Source: RUG11198 sp036342255
Lineage (GTDB): Bacteria; Bacillota_I; Bacilli_A; RF39; UBA660
Length of the DNA: 64,000 nt
NCBI GenBank assembly: GCA_036342255.1
Contig: JAZAUS010000006.1
Coordinates: 1 to 64,000 of the forward strand
Direction of reading: 5' to 3'
The notes under the pieces were generated by a model that saw nothing but the letters and a program-made list of their open reading frames with translations, was not told the DNA's origin and ran no database searches. Both the position numbers and the translations under genes were made by a program. Shown one piece after another: positions 7,767 to 15,863 of the stretch; positions within the stretch are counted from its first letter, which is position 1, and each line of letters starts with the position of its first letter.

Positions 7767-8699
7767 ATGAATGAAAATAATAATAATAATCCAGAATTAT
7801 TAACCCCAAATATTCCAACTCAAGACAACAATCAAGGCCTATTAACCCCAAATATTCCAATTCAAGATAACAATTTAAATACTACTACTAATAACGGACA
7901 AGAAAATATAATTCCCGAACTAAAACCCCAAACTAGTAATTCAGAATTACTAACTCCAACCACTCCAATTCAAAATGATAATTCAAATATTACTAATAAT
8001 CAACAAAATATAACTCCAACTGCTCCAACACAAGACAATACAACTAATAAAACTCAACAGCCAACACCTAAAGAACCAGAAATATCTAATAATGAACCAA
8101 ATAATCAACCCGTTACAATTAATCCTAAACCAGAAAAAAATAAAAAAATATTATTAGGTGCTGGAATAGTAGCATTTATAATTATTGCTTTTATATTAGG
8201 TAAAGGATTATTTTCTTCATCTGGAGGAACTAAAGATGGAACAACTGTAAATGAAGGAGAAGTATTATCAATAAAAAATGAAATATCTGAATATGATATA
8301 AAAGTTAATTCAGTTGAAAAAAATATAAGTAAAAAAGGAATACTAAATGAAGAAAAAATTTTTACAAAATTAAATATAACTATTACAAATAAGAAAGAAT
8401 CAGAACTATATATAGGAGGAATTGGCTTTAACACATTTTCACTAAATGATGATTTAGGAAATGAAATTGGCTCTTGTTCTGCCTTGGCTATAATTGATTA
8501 TGATATAACTGATTCAATTGTAAATACTGTTGGAGCTAAACAAACAGCAACAGGTAACTTATATTGTGGTATGAACTCAAAAGAAAATCCATCTAAATTT
8601 GTAATAACTTCAGTAACAGGATTCGATAAAGAAGCTTACCAAAAAGATAATGTAATAAAATCAACAGATATTAATAAATTCTATATAAAAATTAAATAA
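7767..8699 (+). CDS. Membrane-anchored protein with repeat tail and DUF4352-like exported domain
   Basis: 310 residues. The first 115 residues are Asn/Pro/Gln-rich and hold about four imperfect copies of an LLTPNIPxQDNN unit. A basic PEKNKK segment precedes a membrane helix (about 128-150). The C-terminal 150 residues look like an extracellular beta domain of the DUF4352 type (KLNITITNKKES, then paired beta strands and two Cys). The basic side before the helix suggests that the repeats are cytoplasmic and the beta domain is outside. The plan matches the EF-Tu-like protein at 5192 and the protein at 42491. Ligand unknown. Confidence 0.65.
   Translation: MNENNNNNPELLTPNIPTQDNNQGLLTPNIPIQDNNLNTTTNNGQENIIPELKPQTSNSELLTPTTPIQNDNSNITNNQQNITPTAPTQDNTTNKTQQPTPKEPEISNNEPNNQPVTINPKPEKNKKILLGAGIVAFIIIAFILGKGLFSSSGGTKDGTTVNEGEVLSIKNEISEYDIKVNSVEKNISKKGILNEEKIFTKLNITITNKKESELYIGGIGFNTFSLNDDLGNEIGSCSALAIIDYDITDSIVNTVGAKQTATGNLYCGMNSKENPSKFVITSVTGFDKEAYQKDNVIKSTDINKFYIKIK
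7799..7875 (+). repeat. Tandem coding repeat, about 48 bases per unit
   Basis: Two adjacent near-identical DNA units, starting near 7799 and 7847, encode LLTPNIPxQDNN. More diverged units follow near 7945 and 8010. Near-identity of the first two suggests recent duplication or slippage. Confidence 0.6.
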
Positions 8700-8706
8700 T
8701 TAACTA

Positions 8707-8749
8707 TCTAAAAAAGATATAGTAAATAAGTAACTATATCTTTTTTAGA
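8707..8749 (+). terminator. Intrinsic terminator with 17-bp perfect stem
   Basis: TCTAAAAAAGATATAGT at 8707-8723 pairs perfectly with 8733-8749. The right arm includes six T, so the structure can stop transcription from the left. Confidence 0.8.
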
Positions 8750-8759
8750 TTTATATCTC

Positions 8760-8788
8760 TTGAAAAAAGATTATATTTTTGATATTAT
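8760..8788 (+). promoter_or_regulatory. Promoter of the SipW-type secreted protein gene
   Basis: TTGAAA (8760-8765), 17 bases, TATTAT (8783-8788), with AGGAG close to the ATG at 8819. Confidence 0.5.
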
Positions 8789-8818
8789 TATAATAACATA
8801 ACAAGTTAGGAGAATAAT

Positions 8819-9406
8819 ATGGATAATGATATTAAAAAAGATATTAGAAAAACTTATATAAAATTAGTAGTTTTAATAATAATGTTTATATCTTTAGCAT
8901 TAGGCAGCACATATGCATGGCTTTATCTTCAAAAATCAACTAACAGTAGTGATATGACTGGAAATGCAGGTTGCTTTAATGTTACATATAATAGTGATGC
9001 CATAAAACATACCAATTTATCATCAACAACTAATTATTTAGAAGGTGCAAGAACAGATTTAACCATCCAAAAAGATTCCACCTGTAAAATATATACTAAA
9101 GCAAGTATATATATTTACACTAATGCATCATCATTAACAAGTATAGGTACAAGTACTTTTGCAACAGGAGCCGTAAAATATACAGTAGTTAATTCAAGTA
9201 ATACAGTTATATCACAAGGCTCTATAACAACATCAGGTGATAAAAAAATAGCCAACAATATTGATATACCAGAAGGAACAGCATCTACATTTAGAATATA
9301 TATATGGATAGACTCATCAATTACAAATAACAGAAACTATGATGAAAAAAATTATTCTGGATATTTTTATGCTATATCTGATCAACAATCTGGAATTAAA
9401 GGATAA
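8819..9406 (+). CDS. Secreted protein with SipW-type signal peptide
   Basis: 195 residues. A basic N-terminus (KKDIRKTYIK) leads into a hydrophobic helix (about 15-30) ending in LGSTYAWLYL. This is the pattern of TasA/CalY-like proteins cleaved by a SipW-class signal peptidase. The mature part is Ser/Thr/Asn-rich with predicted beta strands and two Cys (residues about 48 and 93). No anchor or sorting motif is present. Four other genes in this window share the signal type. The function as a fibre or matrix subunit is inferred from the signal class only. Confidence 0.65.
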   Translation: MDNDIKKDIRKTYIKLVVLIIMFISLALGSTYAWLYLQKSTNSSDMTGNAGCFNVTYNSDAIKHTNLSSTTNYLEGARTDLTIQKDSTCKIYTKASIYIYTNASSLTSIGTSTFATGAVKYTVVNSSNTVISQGSITTSGDKKIANNIDIPEGTASTFRIYIWIDSSITNNRNYDEKNYSGYFYAISDQQSGIKG

Positions 9407-9409
9407 TAA

Positions 9410-9460
9410 AAAGATAACTATATATATCTCAATATTTTGATAATATAGTTATCTTTTTTT
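9410..9460. terminator. Bidirectional terminator between convergent genes
   Basis: AAAGATAACTATAT at 9410-9423 pairs with 9443-9456, with T tracts on both sides. It follows the 8819 gene on the plus strand and overlaps the last codons and TAG stop of ylmH on the minus strand, so it can serve both genes. Confidence 0.75.
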
Positions 9461-10107
9461 GTCATCTTAACAATACCAATATATTTATATTTACCATATC
9501 TCCTAATACTAAACACATCACCCTCATGTAAATTATAAGAATTATTATTAATAATCTTATAATTTACCACTATCTCTTTATTCTTCATCTTTATCTTAAT
9601 CTTATCCCTATTAGTACCAATAATTCTTGATAACACCGTATCTAATCTTAAACTAGATACTATTAACTCCATCTCTTCATAATTCTTTTTATAATTATCT
9701 AAAGTATTCAAATCCACTTCCTTAACTTTAACACTCTTATTACCAATCATAACAAGATTATCTTTAATAAAATTACTTATCTTATCAACAGTAAAAAAAT
9801 AATACTTATTATCCCATATAATAATATCTCCAAAAACTTCATCTGTAATATTTAAACCAAACAAACTACCAAGAATCTCACTATGAGATAGGGGATAATA
9901 ACTTATAATTTCAAATAACCTAATCTTAGGAATATTATCAGTATATAGAATAATCTTATCAGCATCACCATATGGCTTATATATCTTATATTCATCCTTC
10001 TTTAATCTATAACTAATCTCCCTAAAACTACCAGGATTTAAAAAATCAGTATAGCCACCATTCTTAATTTTATCTATATTTTTTTTAATACTATAATTAT
10101 TATTCAT
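9418..10107 (-). CDS. ylmH: S4-domain RNA-binding protein YlmH
   Basis: 229 residues, close to the YlmH family. The central block PLSHSEILGSLFGLNI...FGDIII is the family hallmark. Residues about 148-229 form the S4 RNA-binding domain (SSLRLDTVLSRIIGTNRDKI...EGDVFSIRRYGKY). YlmH binds ribosomal particles and in Bacillus acts in ribosome-associated quality control alongside or in place of RqcP. It normally sits in the sepF-divIVA cluster. Here it is alone on the minus strand, so the link to cell division is lost in this genome segment. Confidence 0.85.
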   Translation of the reverse strand: MNNNYSIKKNIDKIKNGGYTDFLNPGSFREISYRLKKDEYKIYKPYGDADKIILYTDNIPKIRLFEIISYYPLSHSEILGSLFGLNITDEVFGDIIIWDNKYYFFTVDKISNFIKDNLVMIGNKSVKVKEVDLNTLDNYKKNYEEMELIVSSLRLDTVLSRIIGTNRDKIKIKMKNKEIVVNYKIINNNSYNLHEGDVFSIRRYGKYKYIGIVKMTKKDNYIIKILRYI

Positions 10108-10136
10108 ATCTAACTCCCTAACAAAAAAGAAATATA

Positions 10137-10733
10137 TTATATTTCTTTACCACATTTACCACAAAACTTACTATCAGCCTTAACCCTAGCCCCACAACTA
10201 CTACAATATCTATATCCCTTTTCTTCATTAATTATACTTTTACTAACTTTTCTTTTTTCTCCAAAAGGGCCATGTAAAGAGATCATAACCTCATCATCTA
10301 ACTTAAAATTTAATAAACCAACTAAAGGTATCATAACATAAGAGAAAAGAGTCATCAAAATAGCAAATCCCATTCCCTTATGTATCTTTCTACTAATATT
10401 ATAATTGCAAAAGAATAAACCAATCTTCCAAACTACTAAGCATATTAATAACAAATCTCCCTTACTACTATGATTACCCATTATTAAATCAGATAACCAA
10501 AAATAGTTCATAGCTATTAATAGAAAAAAATACAATATAGAAACTCCAGCTACCTTAGTATAAATATAATCTGAATAAATAGGTATTAGCGAAGCCCAAC
10601 CATCATAACCAGCCCTTCTAAATAAATTCCATTTACCTATTATAGTAGCAACAGTAAATATAATAAATATACCAAAAGCACTCATTAAAATATCAGGATC
10701 AGACATATATAAAAAATTAATCATTAAAAACAC
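10137..10733 (-). CDS. DUF5684-like membrane protein with C-terminal zinc ribbon
   Basis: 198 residues. Four or five hydrophobic segments are present between residues 15 and 150, with the DUF5684-like stretch NLFRRAGYDGWASLIPIY near residue 37. The C-terminus carries a four-cysteine zinc ribbon, CSSCGARV...FCGKCGKEI. The function of such proteins is unknown; they are common in Bacillota. A ribosome site (GAGAGGTG) precedes the ATG at 10733. It is separated from ylmH by 29 bases and may be co-transcribed with it. Confidence 0.7.
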   Translation of the reverse strand: MFLMINFLYMSDPDILMSAFGIFIIFTVATIIGKWNLFRRAGYDGWASLIPIYSDYIYTKVAGVSILYFFLLIAMNYFWLSDLIMGNHSSKGDLLLICLVVWKIGLFFCNYNISRKIHKGMGFAILMTLFSYVMIPLVGLLNFKLDDEVMISLHGPFGEKRKVSKSIINEEKGYRYCSSCGARVKADSKFCGKCGKEI

Positions 10734-10746
10734 CTCTCTATTACAA

Positions 10747-10752
10747 ATTATA
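10747..10752 (-). promoter_or_regulatory. Probable -10 element of the minus-strand gene at 10733
   Basis: On the minus strand a perfect TATAAT lies at 10752-10747 preceded by TATGA. The -35 (ATTTTA at 10775-10770, 17-base spacer) is poor, so this may be an extended -10 promoter. Confidence 0.35.
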
Positions 10753-10809
10753 TCATATTATTTCCTAAATAAAATAAAATATTAACATAAAATATAAATT
10801 TTATATTTA

Positions 10810-10838
10810 TTGATATTTAATAATATATTTGCTATAAT
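10810..10838 (+). promoter_or_regulatory. Promoter of the polytopic protein gene
   Basis: TTGATA (10810-10815), 17 bases, TATAAT (10833-10838), then AGGAG before the ATG at 10869. Confidence 0.6.
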
Positions 10839-10868
10839 TTCTATAACAAATAGAATAGGAGTATTAAT

Positions 10869-12632
10869 ATGAAGTACATATATCTAATATCCATACTACT
10901 ATTAATAATATCTTTTTTACTCCTAAAAAAAACTAGTAAAAAAGAAAATATTATTAATAGTATAATATATAATATCTGTTTTATAATTCCATATCAAACA
11001 TTATTAGTATATTTATTTCATCTATTAAATATAGATGGTAATCTCTTATATTATACTTTCGTAAATATATTTATAGCACTCATCCTCTTAATACTAACTA
11101 TTAATAAAAAACAAATCCAACACTACTATATTCAAAAAAAAGAATTATTATTATATCTATCATTAATATTTATAATTTTTATTACTATATTTATAAGATT
11201 TAGAGGTTTTACCATCTTAACATATCTATCAGATGATTCATCCATTCATTATAGAATGGCTATGAATTTTAAAAGAGAATTAAGCTATTTAACTACTAAT
11301 AATTCTAAAGATTTACTATATAAAGACTTTGCTAAAGCCATGCCAGCATCTTATATTAATGGAGGTTTCTTTTTAAAAATATTTGAAAACTATAAACCAT
11401 ATAAAGTCTTTATCATCTATGATATGCTATGCCTAATATTATCTAGTCTTCTTTTTCTAAGTACGCTAATAAAATTATATCAAAATAAAAAAAATAATTA
11501 TTTATATATCTTTATAATATCTATTCTTTATAGCATTTCCTTTCCACTAAATAATCTTCTTTATGGATTTTTCTACCTAGGAATAGGCATTATGATTATT
11601 AATCTTATCTTCATAACTATAAAAGAAATAAATAATAACCTTAACAAAAATATTTATATAAATCTTATAATATTATTTATATTAAATTTATCTTTATTTT
11701 TCTCATACTATTTATTTATCCCTAATATCTATTTAACCTTAGGTATATATTATATACTTCTATATAAACAAAAGAAGATAAATTTAAAAACTCTATTAAA
11801 ATATAGTATTATTACTTTAATATTACCCTTTATAATAGGTTTCATCCATTTCTTATTACCAAGTTTATTTAAAGAGGGATCATTTGTTAAAGCAATAATA
11901 TATGAAGGAGCTATCTATGACAATTTAACACCCTTATATTTATTTATATTATTCATAGGATACTTATGCTATAAAATATATCATAAAAAATTAAACTTCA
12001 ACAACTATACGTTTTTAAATATATACATAATATCCTTATATGGAGTAATATTTTTAATTCTTTATATCTTTAAAATAGCTAAATTATATTATTTTTATAA
12101 ATTATTCTATTTACTATCTCTCTTTATAGCCATAGCACTATCTGAATTATTAATCAATAAGAAAAAAATATTATATAAAGGATCTATAATAATAGCAGTA
12201 TTATTATTATTTCCACTAATATGTGGAAATAATAACATATCTACACTTATCTCTAAAACTAATATCTATTCCTATAATTCGAATGAAATATTTAATCCAA
12301 ACATTCGCTTTACCAAAAAAGAATTAGATATCATAGAATATGCCAATAAAAATAAAAAAATATGTACCTTAAATCATGAGTTTCCAATTATAACACGTAC
12401 ATATAAAAAATTTTGGTATTATGCTCTTACTGATACTTTTCCTATTATAAACCACAGTAATAAAGGAGCAAAGCAACTAGATACCCCAAGTATAAAACTT
12501 CAACAATGGAGATACTATTCAAAGCATCCATGCCTTGTATATTTCTATGAAGATAAAAAACCAAAATACCAACTAACAGAGTATAGTATATTATATAAAA
12601 ACAACAGCGGAATAATATTAAAGAAAAAATAA
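10869..12632 (+). CDS. Polytopic membrane protein, possibly GT-C type glycosyltransferase
   Basis: 587 residues with about 12 hydrophobic helices spread over residues 1-450 and a soluble C-terminal part (about 465-587). The first large non-membrane loop contains YLSDDSSIHYRMAMNF, an acidic pair followed by a conserved-looking His. This resembles the catalytic loop after the first helices of GT-C glycosyltransferases or DUF6541-like proteins. That assignment is inference from topology. The gene is monocistronic with its own promoter. A role in decorating the cell surface would fit the many surface proteins nearby. Confidence 0.55.
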   Translation: MKYIYLISILLLIISFLLLKKTSKKENIINSIIYNICFIIPYQTLLVYLFHLLNIDGNLLYYTFVNIFIALILLILTINKKQIQHYYIQKKELLLYLSLIFIIFITIFIRFRGFTILTYLSDDSSIHYRMAMNFKRELSYLTTNNSKDLLYKDFAKAMPASYINGGFFLKIFENYKPYKVFIIYDMLCLILSSLLFLSTLIKLYQNKKNNYLYIFIISILYSISFPLNNLLYGFFYLGIGIMIINLIFITIKEINNNLNKNIYINLIILFILNLSLFFSYYLFIPNIYLTLGIYYILLYKQKKINLKTLLKYSIITLILPFIIGFIHFLLPSLFKEGSFVKAIIYEGAIYDNLTPLYLFILFIGYLCYKIYHKKLNFNNYTFLNIYIISLYGVIFLILYIFKIAKLYYFYKLFYLLSLFIAIALSELLINKKKILYKGSIIIAVLLLFPLICGNNNISTLISKTNIYSYNSNEIFNPNIRFTKKELDIIEYANKNKKICTLNHEFPIITRTYKKFWYYALTDTFPIINHSNKGAKQLDTPSIKLQQWRYYSKHPCLVYFYEDKKPKYQLTEYSILYKNNSGIILKKK

Positions 12633-12652
12633 ATTAAATTTAATAAAAACAA

Positions 12653-12681
12653 TTGACTTCTAAAAATATAAATGTTATATT
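12653..12681 (+). promoter_or_regulatory. Promoter of the str operon
   Basis: TTGACT (12653-12658), exactly 17 bases, TATATT (12676-12681), giving a leader of about 95 bases before rpsL. Confidence 0.6.
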
Positions 12682-12703
12682 AATAACGCTTAAAAGTTTT
12701 TCT

Positions 12704-12725
12704 AGGTTTTGCCATGGCAAGACCT
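12704..12725 (+). promoter_or_regulatory. Hairpin in the rpsL leader, with a possible six-codon ORF
   Basis: AGGTTTTGC pairs with GCAAGACCT (nine pairs, one G-U) around a CATG loop. The loop carries an ATG opening a MARPIF-stop reading frame (12714-12734). The stem is not followed by a strong T run (ATCTTTT). It may be an attenuator, an autoregulatory binding site or simply a leader structure. Confidence 0.4.
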
Positions 12726-12783
12726 ATCTTTTAATAACAAAAATGAAACACCAGGATGTGTGTAAGAGAGGAGGTTAAAATAT

Positions 12784-13194
12784 ATGGCTACAATCAACCA
12801 ACGTATCAAAGGAAAAGGTAAAAAAACTAAGAAAAGTAAATCACCAGCTCTACAAACTAGATTGGATACAATCAAGAATAGAACTGTTAAACAAAATTCT
12901 CCACAAAAAAGAGGAGTATGCGTACGTGTTGGAACAATGACACCAAAGAAACCTAACTCAGCATTACGTAAATATGCCCGTGTTAGATTATCAAATGGTA
13001 TGGAAGTTACATGCTATATTCCAGGTATTGGACACAACTTACAAGAGCACTCAGTTGTACTAGTAAGAGGAGGACGTGTTAAAGACTTAATCGGTGTTCG
13101 TTATCACATTATTCGTGGAACTATGGATACAGCAGGCGTACAAGATAGAAAACAAGGTCGTTCTAAATACGGAGCAAAAAAACCTAAAGAATAA
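12784..13194 (+). CDS. rpsL: 30S ribosomal protein S12
   Basis: 136 residues, full length. The conserved KKPNSALRK segment is intact. The second loop reads GGRVKDL-I-GVRYH: Ile103 stands where nearly all bacteria have Pro (Pro90 in Escherichia coli mature numbering), two residues after the Asp that RimO modifies. In E. coli, changes at this Pro alter streptomycin response and decoding accuracy. S12 sits at the decoding centre and helps control fidelity. First gene of rpsL-rpsG-fusA-tuf; GAGAGGAGG precedes the ATG. Confidence 0.97.
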   Translation: MATINQRIKGKGKKTKKSKSPALQTRLDTIKNRTVKQNSPQKRGVCVRVGTMTPKKPNSALRKYARVRLSNGMEVTCYIPGIGHNLQEHSVVLVRGGRVKDLIGVRYHIIRGTMDTAGVQDRKQGRSKYGAKKPKE

Positions 13195-13230
13195 TAATAA
13201 ATTTTAAATATATTTGGAAGGAGGAATAAC

Positions 13231-13698
13231 ATGCGTAAAAGACGTGCAACTAAAAGAGATGTATTACCAGACGCATTATATAAATCTAAAGTTGTAACTA
13301 AATTAATTAACCAAATCATGAAAGATGGTAAAAAAGGTACAGCTCAAAGAATCGTATATGATGCATTTGAAATGATAAAGAAAAAAACAGGCGAAGAAGC
13401 TATGGTCGTATTTGAACGTGCTATGGCAAATATCCAACCAGCCTTAGAAGTAAAATCAAGAAGAGTTGGAGGAGCTAACTATCAAGTACCAATCGAAGTT
13501 AAAGCTGATCGTGCTCAAGCACTAGCATTCCGTTGGTTAGCTCAATATGCAAGATTAAGAAATGGTCATTCAATGGCAGAAAATCTTGCTAATGAAATAA
13601 TTGATGCCTCTAATAATATAGGAGCATCTGTTAAGAAGAAAGAAGATACTCACAAGATGGCTGAAGCAAATAAAGCTTTTGCACATTATAAGTGGTAA
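13231..13698 (+). CDS. rpsG: 30S ribosomal protein S7
   Basis: 155 residues, standard length. It starts MRKRRATKRDVLPD and ends EDTHKMAEANKAFAHYKW, both family signatures. S7 binds the 3' domain of 16S rRNA, begins head assembly and lines the E-site and exit of mRNA. In other bacteria it is the translational repressor of this operon. Spacing from rpsL is 36 bases, with a GGAAGGAGG ribosome site, and fusA starts 18 bases after its stop. Confidence 0.97.
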   Translation: MRKRRATKRDVLPDALYKSKVVTKLINQIMKDGKKGTAQRIVYDAFEMIKKKTGEEAMVVFERAMANIQPALEVKSRRVGGANYQVPIEVKADRAQALAFRWLAQYARLRNGHSMAENLANEIIDASNNIGASVKKKEDTHKMAEANKAFAHYKW

Positions 13699-13716
13699 TA
13701 GAAAGGAATAAAAATT

Positions 13717-15789
13717 ATGGCAAGACAAATTTCGTTAGAGAAAACTCGTAACATAGGAATTATGGCCCATATCGATGCCGGAAAAACTACAACAACAGAA
13801 CGTATTTTATTCCATACAGGTAAAATCCACAAAATTGGAGAAACCCACGATGGTGAATCTCAAATGGACTGGATGGAACAAGAACAAGAAAGAGGAATCA
13901 CAATTACAAGTGCTGCAACAACAGCTTTTTGGAAAGATTATCGTCTTAACATAATTGATACTCCAGGACACGTAGACTTTACAATTGAAGTACAACGTAG
14001 CTTAAGAGTATTAGATGGAGCAGTATTATTAATAGATGCTCAAGCTGGTGTTGAACCACAAAGTGAAACCGTATGGCGTCAAGCAAATGAGTACAATGTA
14101 CCAAGAATCATATGTGCCAATAAAATGGGGAAAATGGGTGCAGACTTTATCTATAGTCTAGGAACAATAGGTGAAAGATTAGGAGCTAAATGTGCAGCAG
14201 CACAATTACCTATCGGAGCTGAAAATGACTTTAGAGGTACTATTGACCTAGTAACAATGAAAGCCTATGAATATGACGGAAAACCAGAAGAAAATTTCAA
14301 AGAAATAGATATTCCAGAAGATATGAAAGCTCAAGCTGAAGAATATAGAAATATGTTGATTGAAGCTGCAGCTGATTATGATGAAGAATTAATGATGGCT
14401 TACCTAGATGGAGCAGAAATATCTGTAGAATTATTAAAGAAAGCTATTAGAAATGGTGTGTTAAAAGCAGAATTCTTCCCATTATTCTGTGCAGATGCCC
14501 TAAGTAATAAAGGTATCAAATTATTACTAGATGCTGTAATTGACTATCTACCAGCTCCAACTGATGTAGAAGCAATTGAATGTACAGATATGAATGGTAA
14601 TGAAGTATTAAGACATCCAAGTGATTCAGAACCATTTACTGCTTTAGCTTTCAAAATAATGACAGACCCATATGTAGGTAGACTTACATTCTTTAGAGTT
14701 TACTCTGGAACATTAAAGAGTGGTTCTTATGTATTAAACTCAACTAAGAATCAAAAAGAAAGAGTAGGAAGAATCTTACAAATGCATGCTAATCACCGTG
14801 AAGAAATTACAGAAGTATATGCCGGTGATATTGGTGCAATCGTAGGACTTAAAAATACTACTACAGCAGATACTCTTTGCGATGAGAAGAAACCTTGTAT
14901 TATGAAAGGTATGGAATTCCCAGCACCAGTTATAACACAAGCACTTGAACCAAAGAGTAAAGCAGACCAAGATAAAATGGCTCTAGCTTTAGCTAAGTTA
15001 GCTGAAGAAGATCCAACATTTAGATGGTCAACAGACCCAGAAACAGGACAAACTACTGTATCTGGAATGGGAGAATTACATCTAGATATTCAAGTAGATA
15101 GATTAAAAAGAGAATTTGGTGTAGAAGCTACAGTTGGAGCACCACAAGTAGCATACCGTGAAACTATCACTCAAATGGGTGAATGTGAAGGTAAACATAT
15201 CAAACAATCAGGTGGTCGTGGACAATACGGTCACGTATGGGTTCGTTTTGAACCAAATCCTGAAAAAGGTTATGAATTTGTTGACAACATCGTTGGTGGT
15301 GTAGTACCAAGAGAATACATTGGTGTTGTTGATAAAGGATTACAAGAAGCTATGCAAACAGGTATTTTAGCAGGATATCCAATGGTAGATATTAAAGCTA
15401 CATTATATGATGGATCATACCATGATGTTGACTCATCAGAAATGGCCTTCAAAGTAGCAGCATCTCTAGCTTTAAAAGAAGCTAAGAATAAATGTAAACC
15501 AGTTCTACTTGAACCAATAATGAGAGTAGACGTCGTAGCACCAGAAGAATATACTGGTGGAGTTATCGGAGATATAACTTCAAGACGTGGAAAACCACTA
15601 GGACAAGAAGCACGTGGAAATGCTATCCAATTTACAGCACACGTGCCACTAGCAGAAATGTTTGGTTACGCAACAAGCTTACGTTCAAATACACAAGGAC
15701 GTGGAAACTTCACAATGTCACTAGATCATTACGAAGAAGTACCAAAATCTATTTCTGAAGAAATAATCAAAAAAAATGGAGGAAATTAA
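13717..15789 (+). CDS. fusA: Elongation factor G, with altered guanine-recognition motifs
   Basis: 690 residues, full length, domains I-V present. G1 (AHIDAGKTTTTE), switch I (RGITITSAATT) and G3 (DTPGHVDF) are canonical. G4 reads N135-K-M-G138 rather than NKMD: the Asp that contacts the guanine base is Gly, encoded GGG. G5 reads C258-A-D260-A-L where CGSAF is usual. EF-G drives translocation and, with RRF, ribosome recycling. As no other fusA is in the window and the rest is well conserved, it is probably functional. The Asp in G5 could compensate (inference). Part of the str operon. Confidence 0.95.
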   Translation: MARQISLEKTRNIGIMAHIDAGKTTTTERILFHTGKIHKIGETHDGESQMDWMEQEQERGITITSAATTAFWKDYRLNIIDTPGHVDFTIEVQRSLRVLDGAVLLIDAQAGVEPQSETVWRQANEYNVPRIICANKMGKMGADFIYSLGTIGERLGAKCAAAQLPIGAENDFRGTIDLVTMKAYEYDGKPEENFKEIDIPEDMKAQAEEYRNMLIEAAADYDEELMMAYLDGAEISVELLKKAIRNGVLKAEFFPLFCADALSNKGIKLLLDAVIDYLPAPTDVEAIECTDMNGNEVLRHPSDSEPFTALAFKIMTDPYVGRLTFFRVYSGTLKSGSYVLNSTKNQKERVGRILQMHANHREEITEVYAGDIGAIVGLKNTTTADTLCDEKKPCIMKGMEFPAPVITQALEPKSKADQDKMALALAKLAEEDPTFRWSTDPETGQTTVSGMGELHLDIQVDRLKREFGVEATVGAPQVAYRETITQMGECEGKHIKQSGGRGQYGHVWVRFEPNPEKGYEFVDNIVGGVVPREYIGVVDKGLQEAMQTGILAGYPMVDIKATLYDGSYHDVDSSEMAFKVAASLALKEAKNKCKPVLLEPIMRVDVVAPEEYTGGVIGDITSRRGKPLGQEARGNAIQFTAHVPLAEMFGYATSLRSNTQGRGNFTMSLDHYEEVPKSISEEIIKKNGGN

Positions 15790-15811
15790 TCATTATACTT
15801 GATTAATTTCC
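15781..15811 (+). repeat. Perfect 12-bp inverted repeat between fusA and tuf
   Basis: GGAAATTAATCA (15781-15792) pairs perfectly with 15800-15811 around a 7-base loop. The left arm includes the last codons and TAA stop of fusA. There is no T run after it, so it is not a normal terminator. It may be a processing or stability element, or an attenuator that changes tuf dosage relative to fusA. Confidence 0.6.
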
Positions 15812-15826
15812 AGAATTTGATAAAAT
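15799..15826 (+). promoter_or_regulatory. Possible internal promoter for tuf
   Basis: TTGATT (15799-15804), 16 bases, TAAAAT (15821-15826) preceded by TTTGA. It would let tuf be expressed above the operon level, as is common for tuf. Confidence 0.4.
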
Positions 15827-15863
15827 AGAAAATGTAAAATTATGAAAGAGAGGAAATATTAAA

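Noticed and set aside
15781..15811. Terminator between fusA and tuf
   Set aside because: The stem is perfect but there is no T run after it, and a terminator here would cut off tuf.
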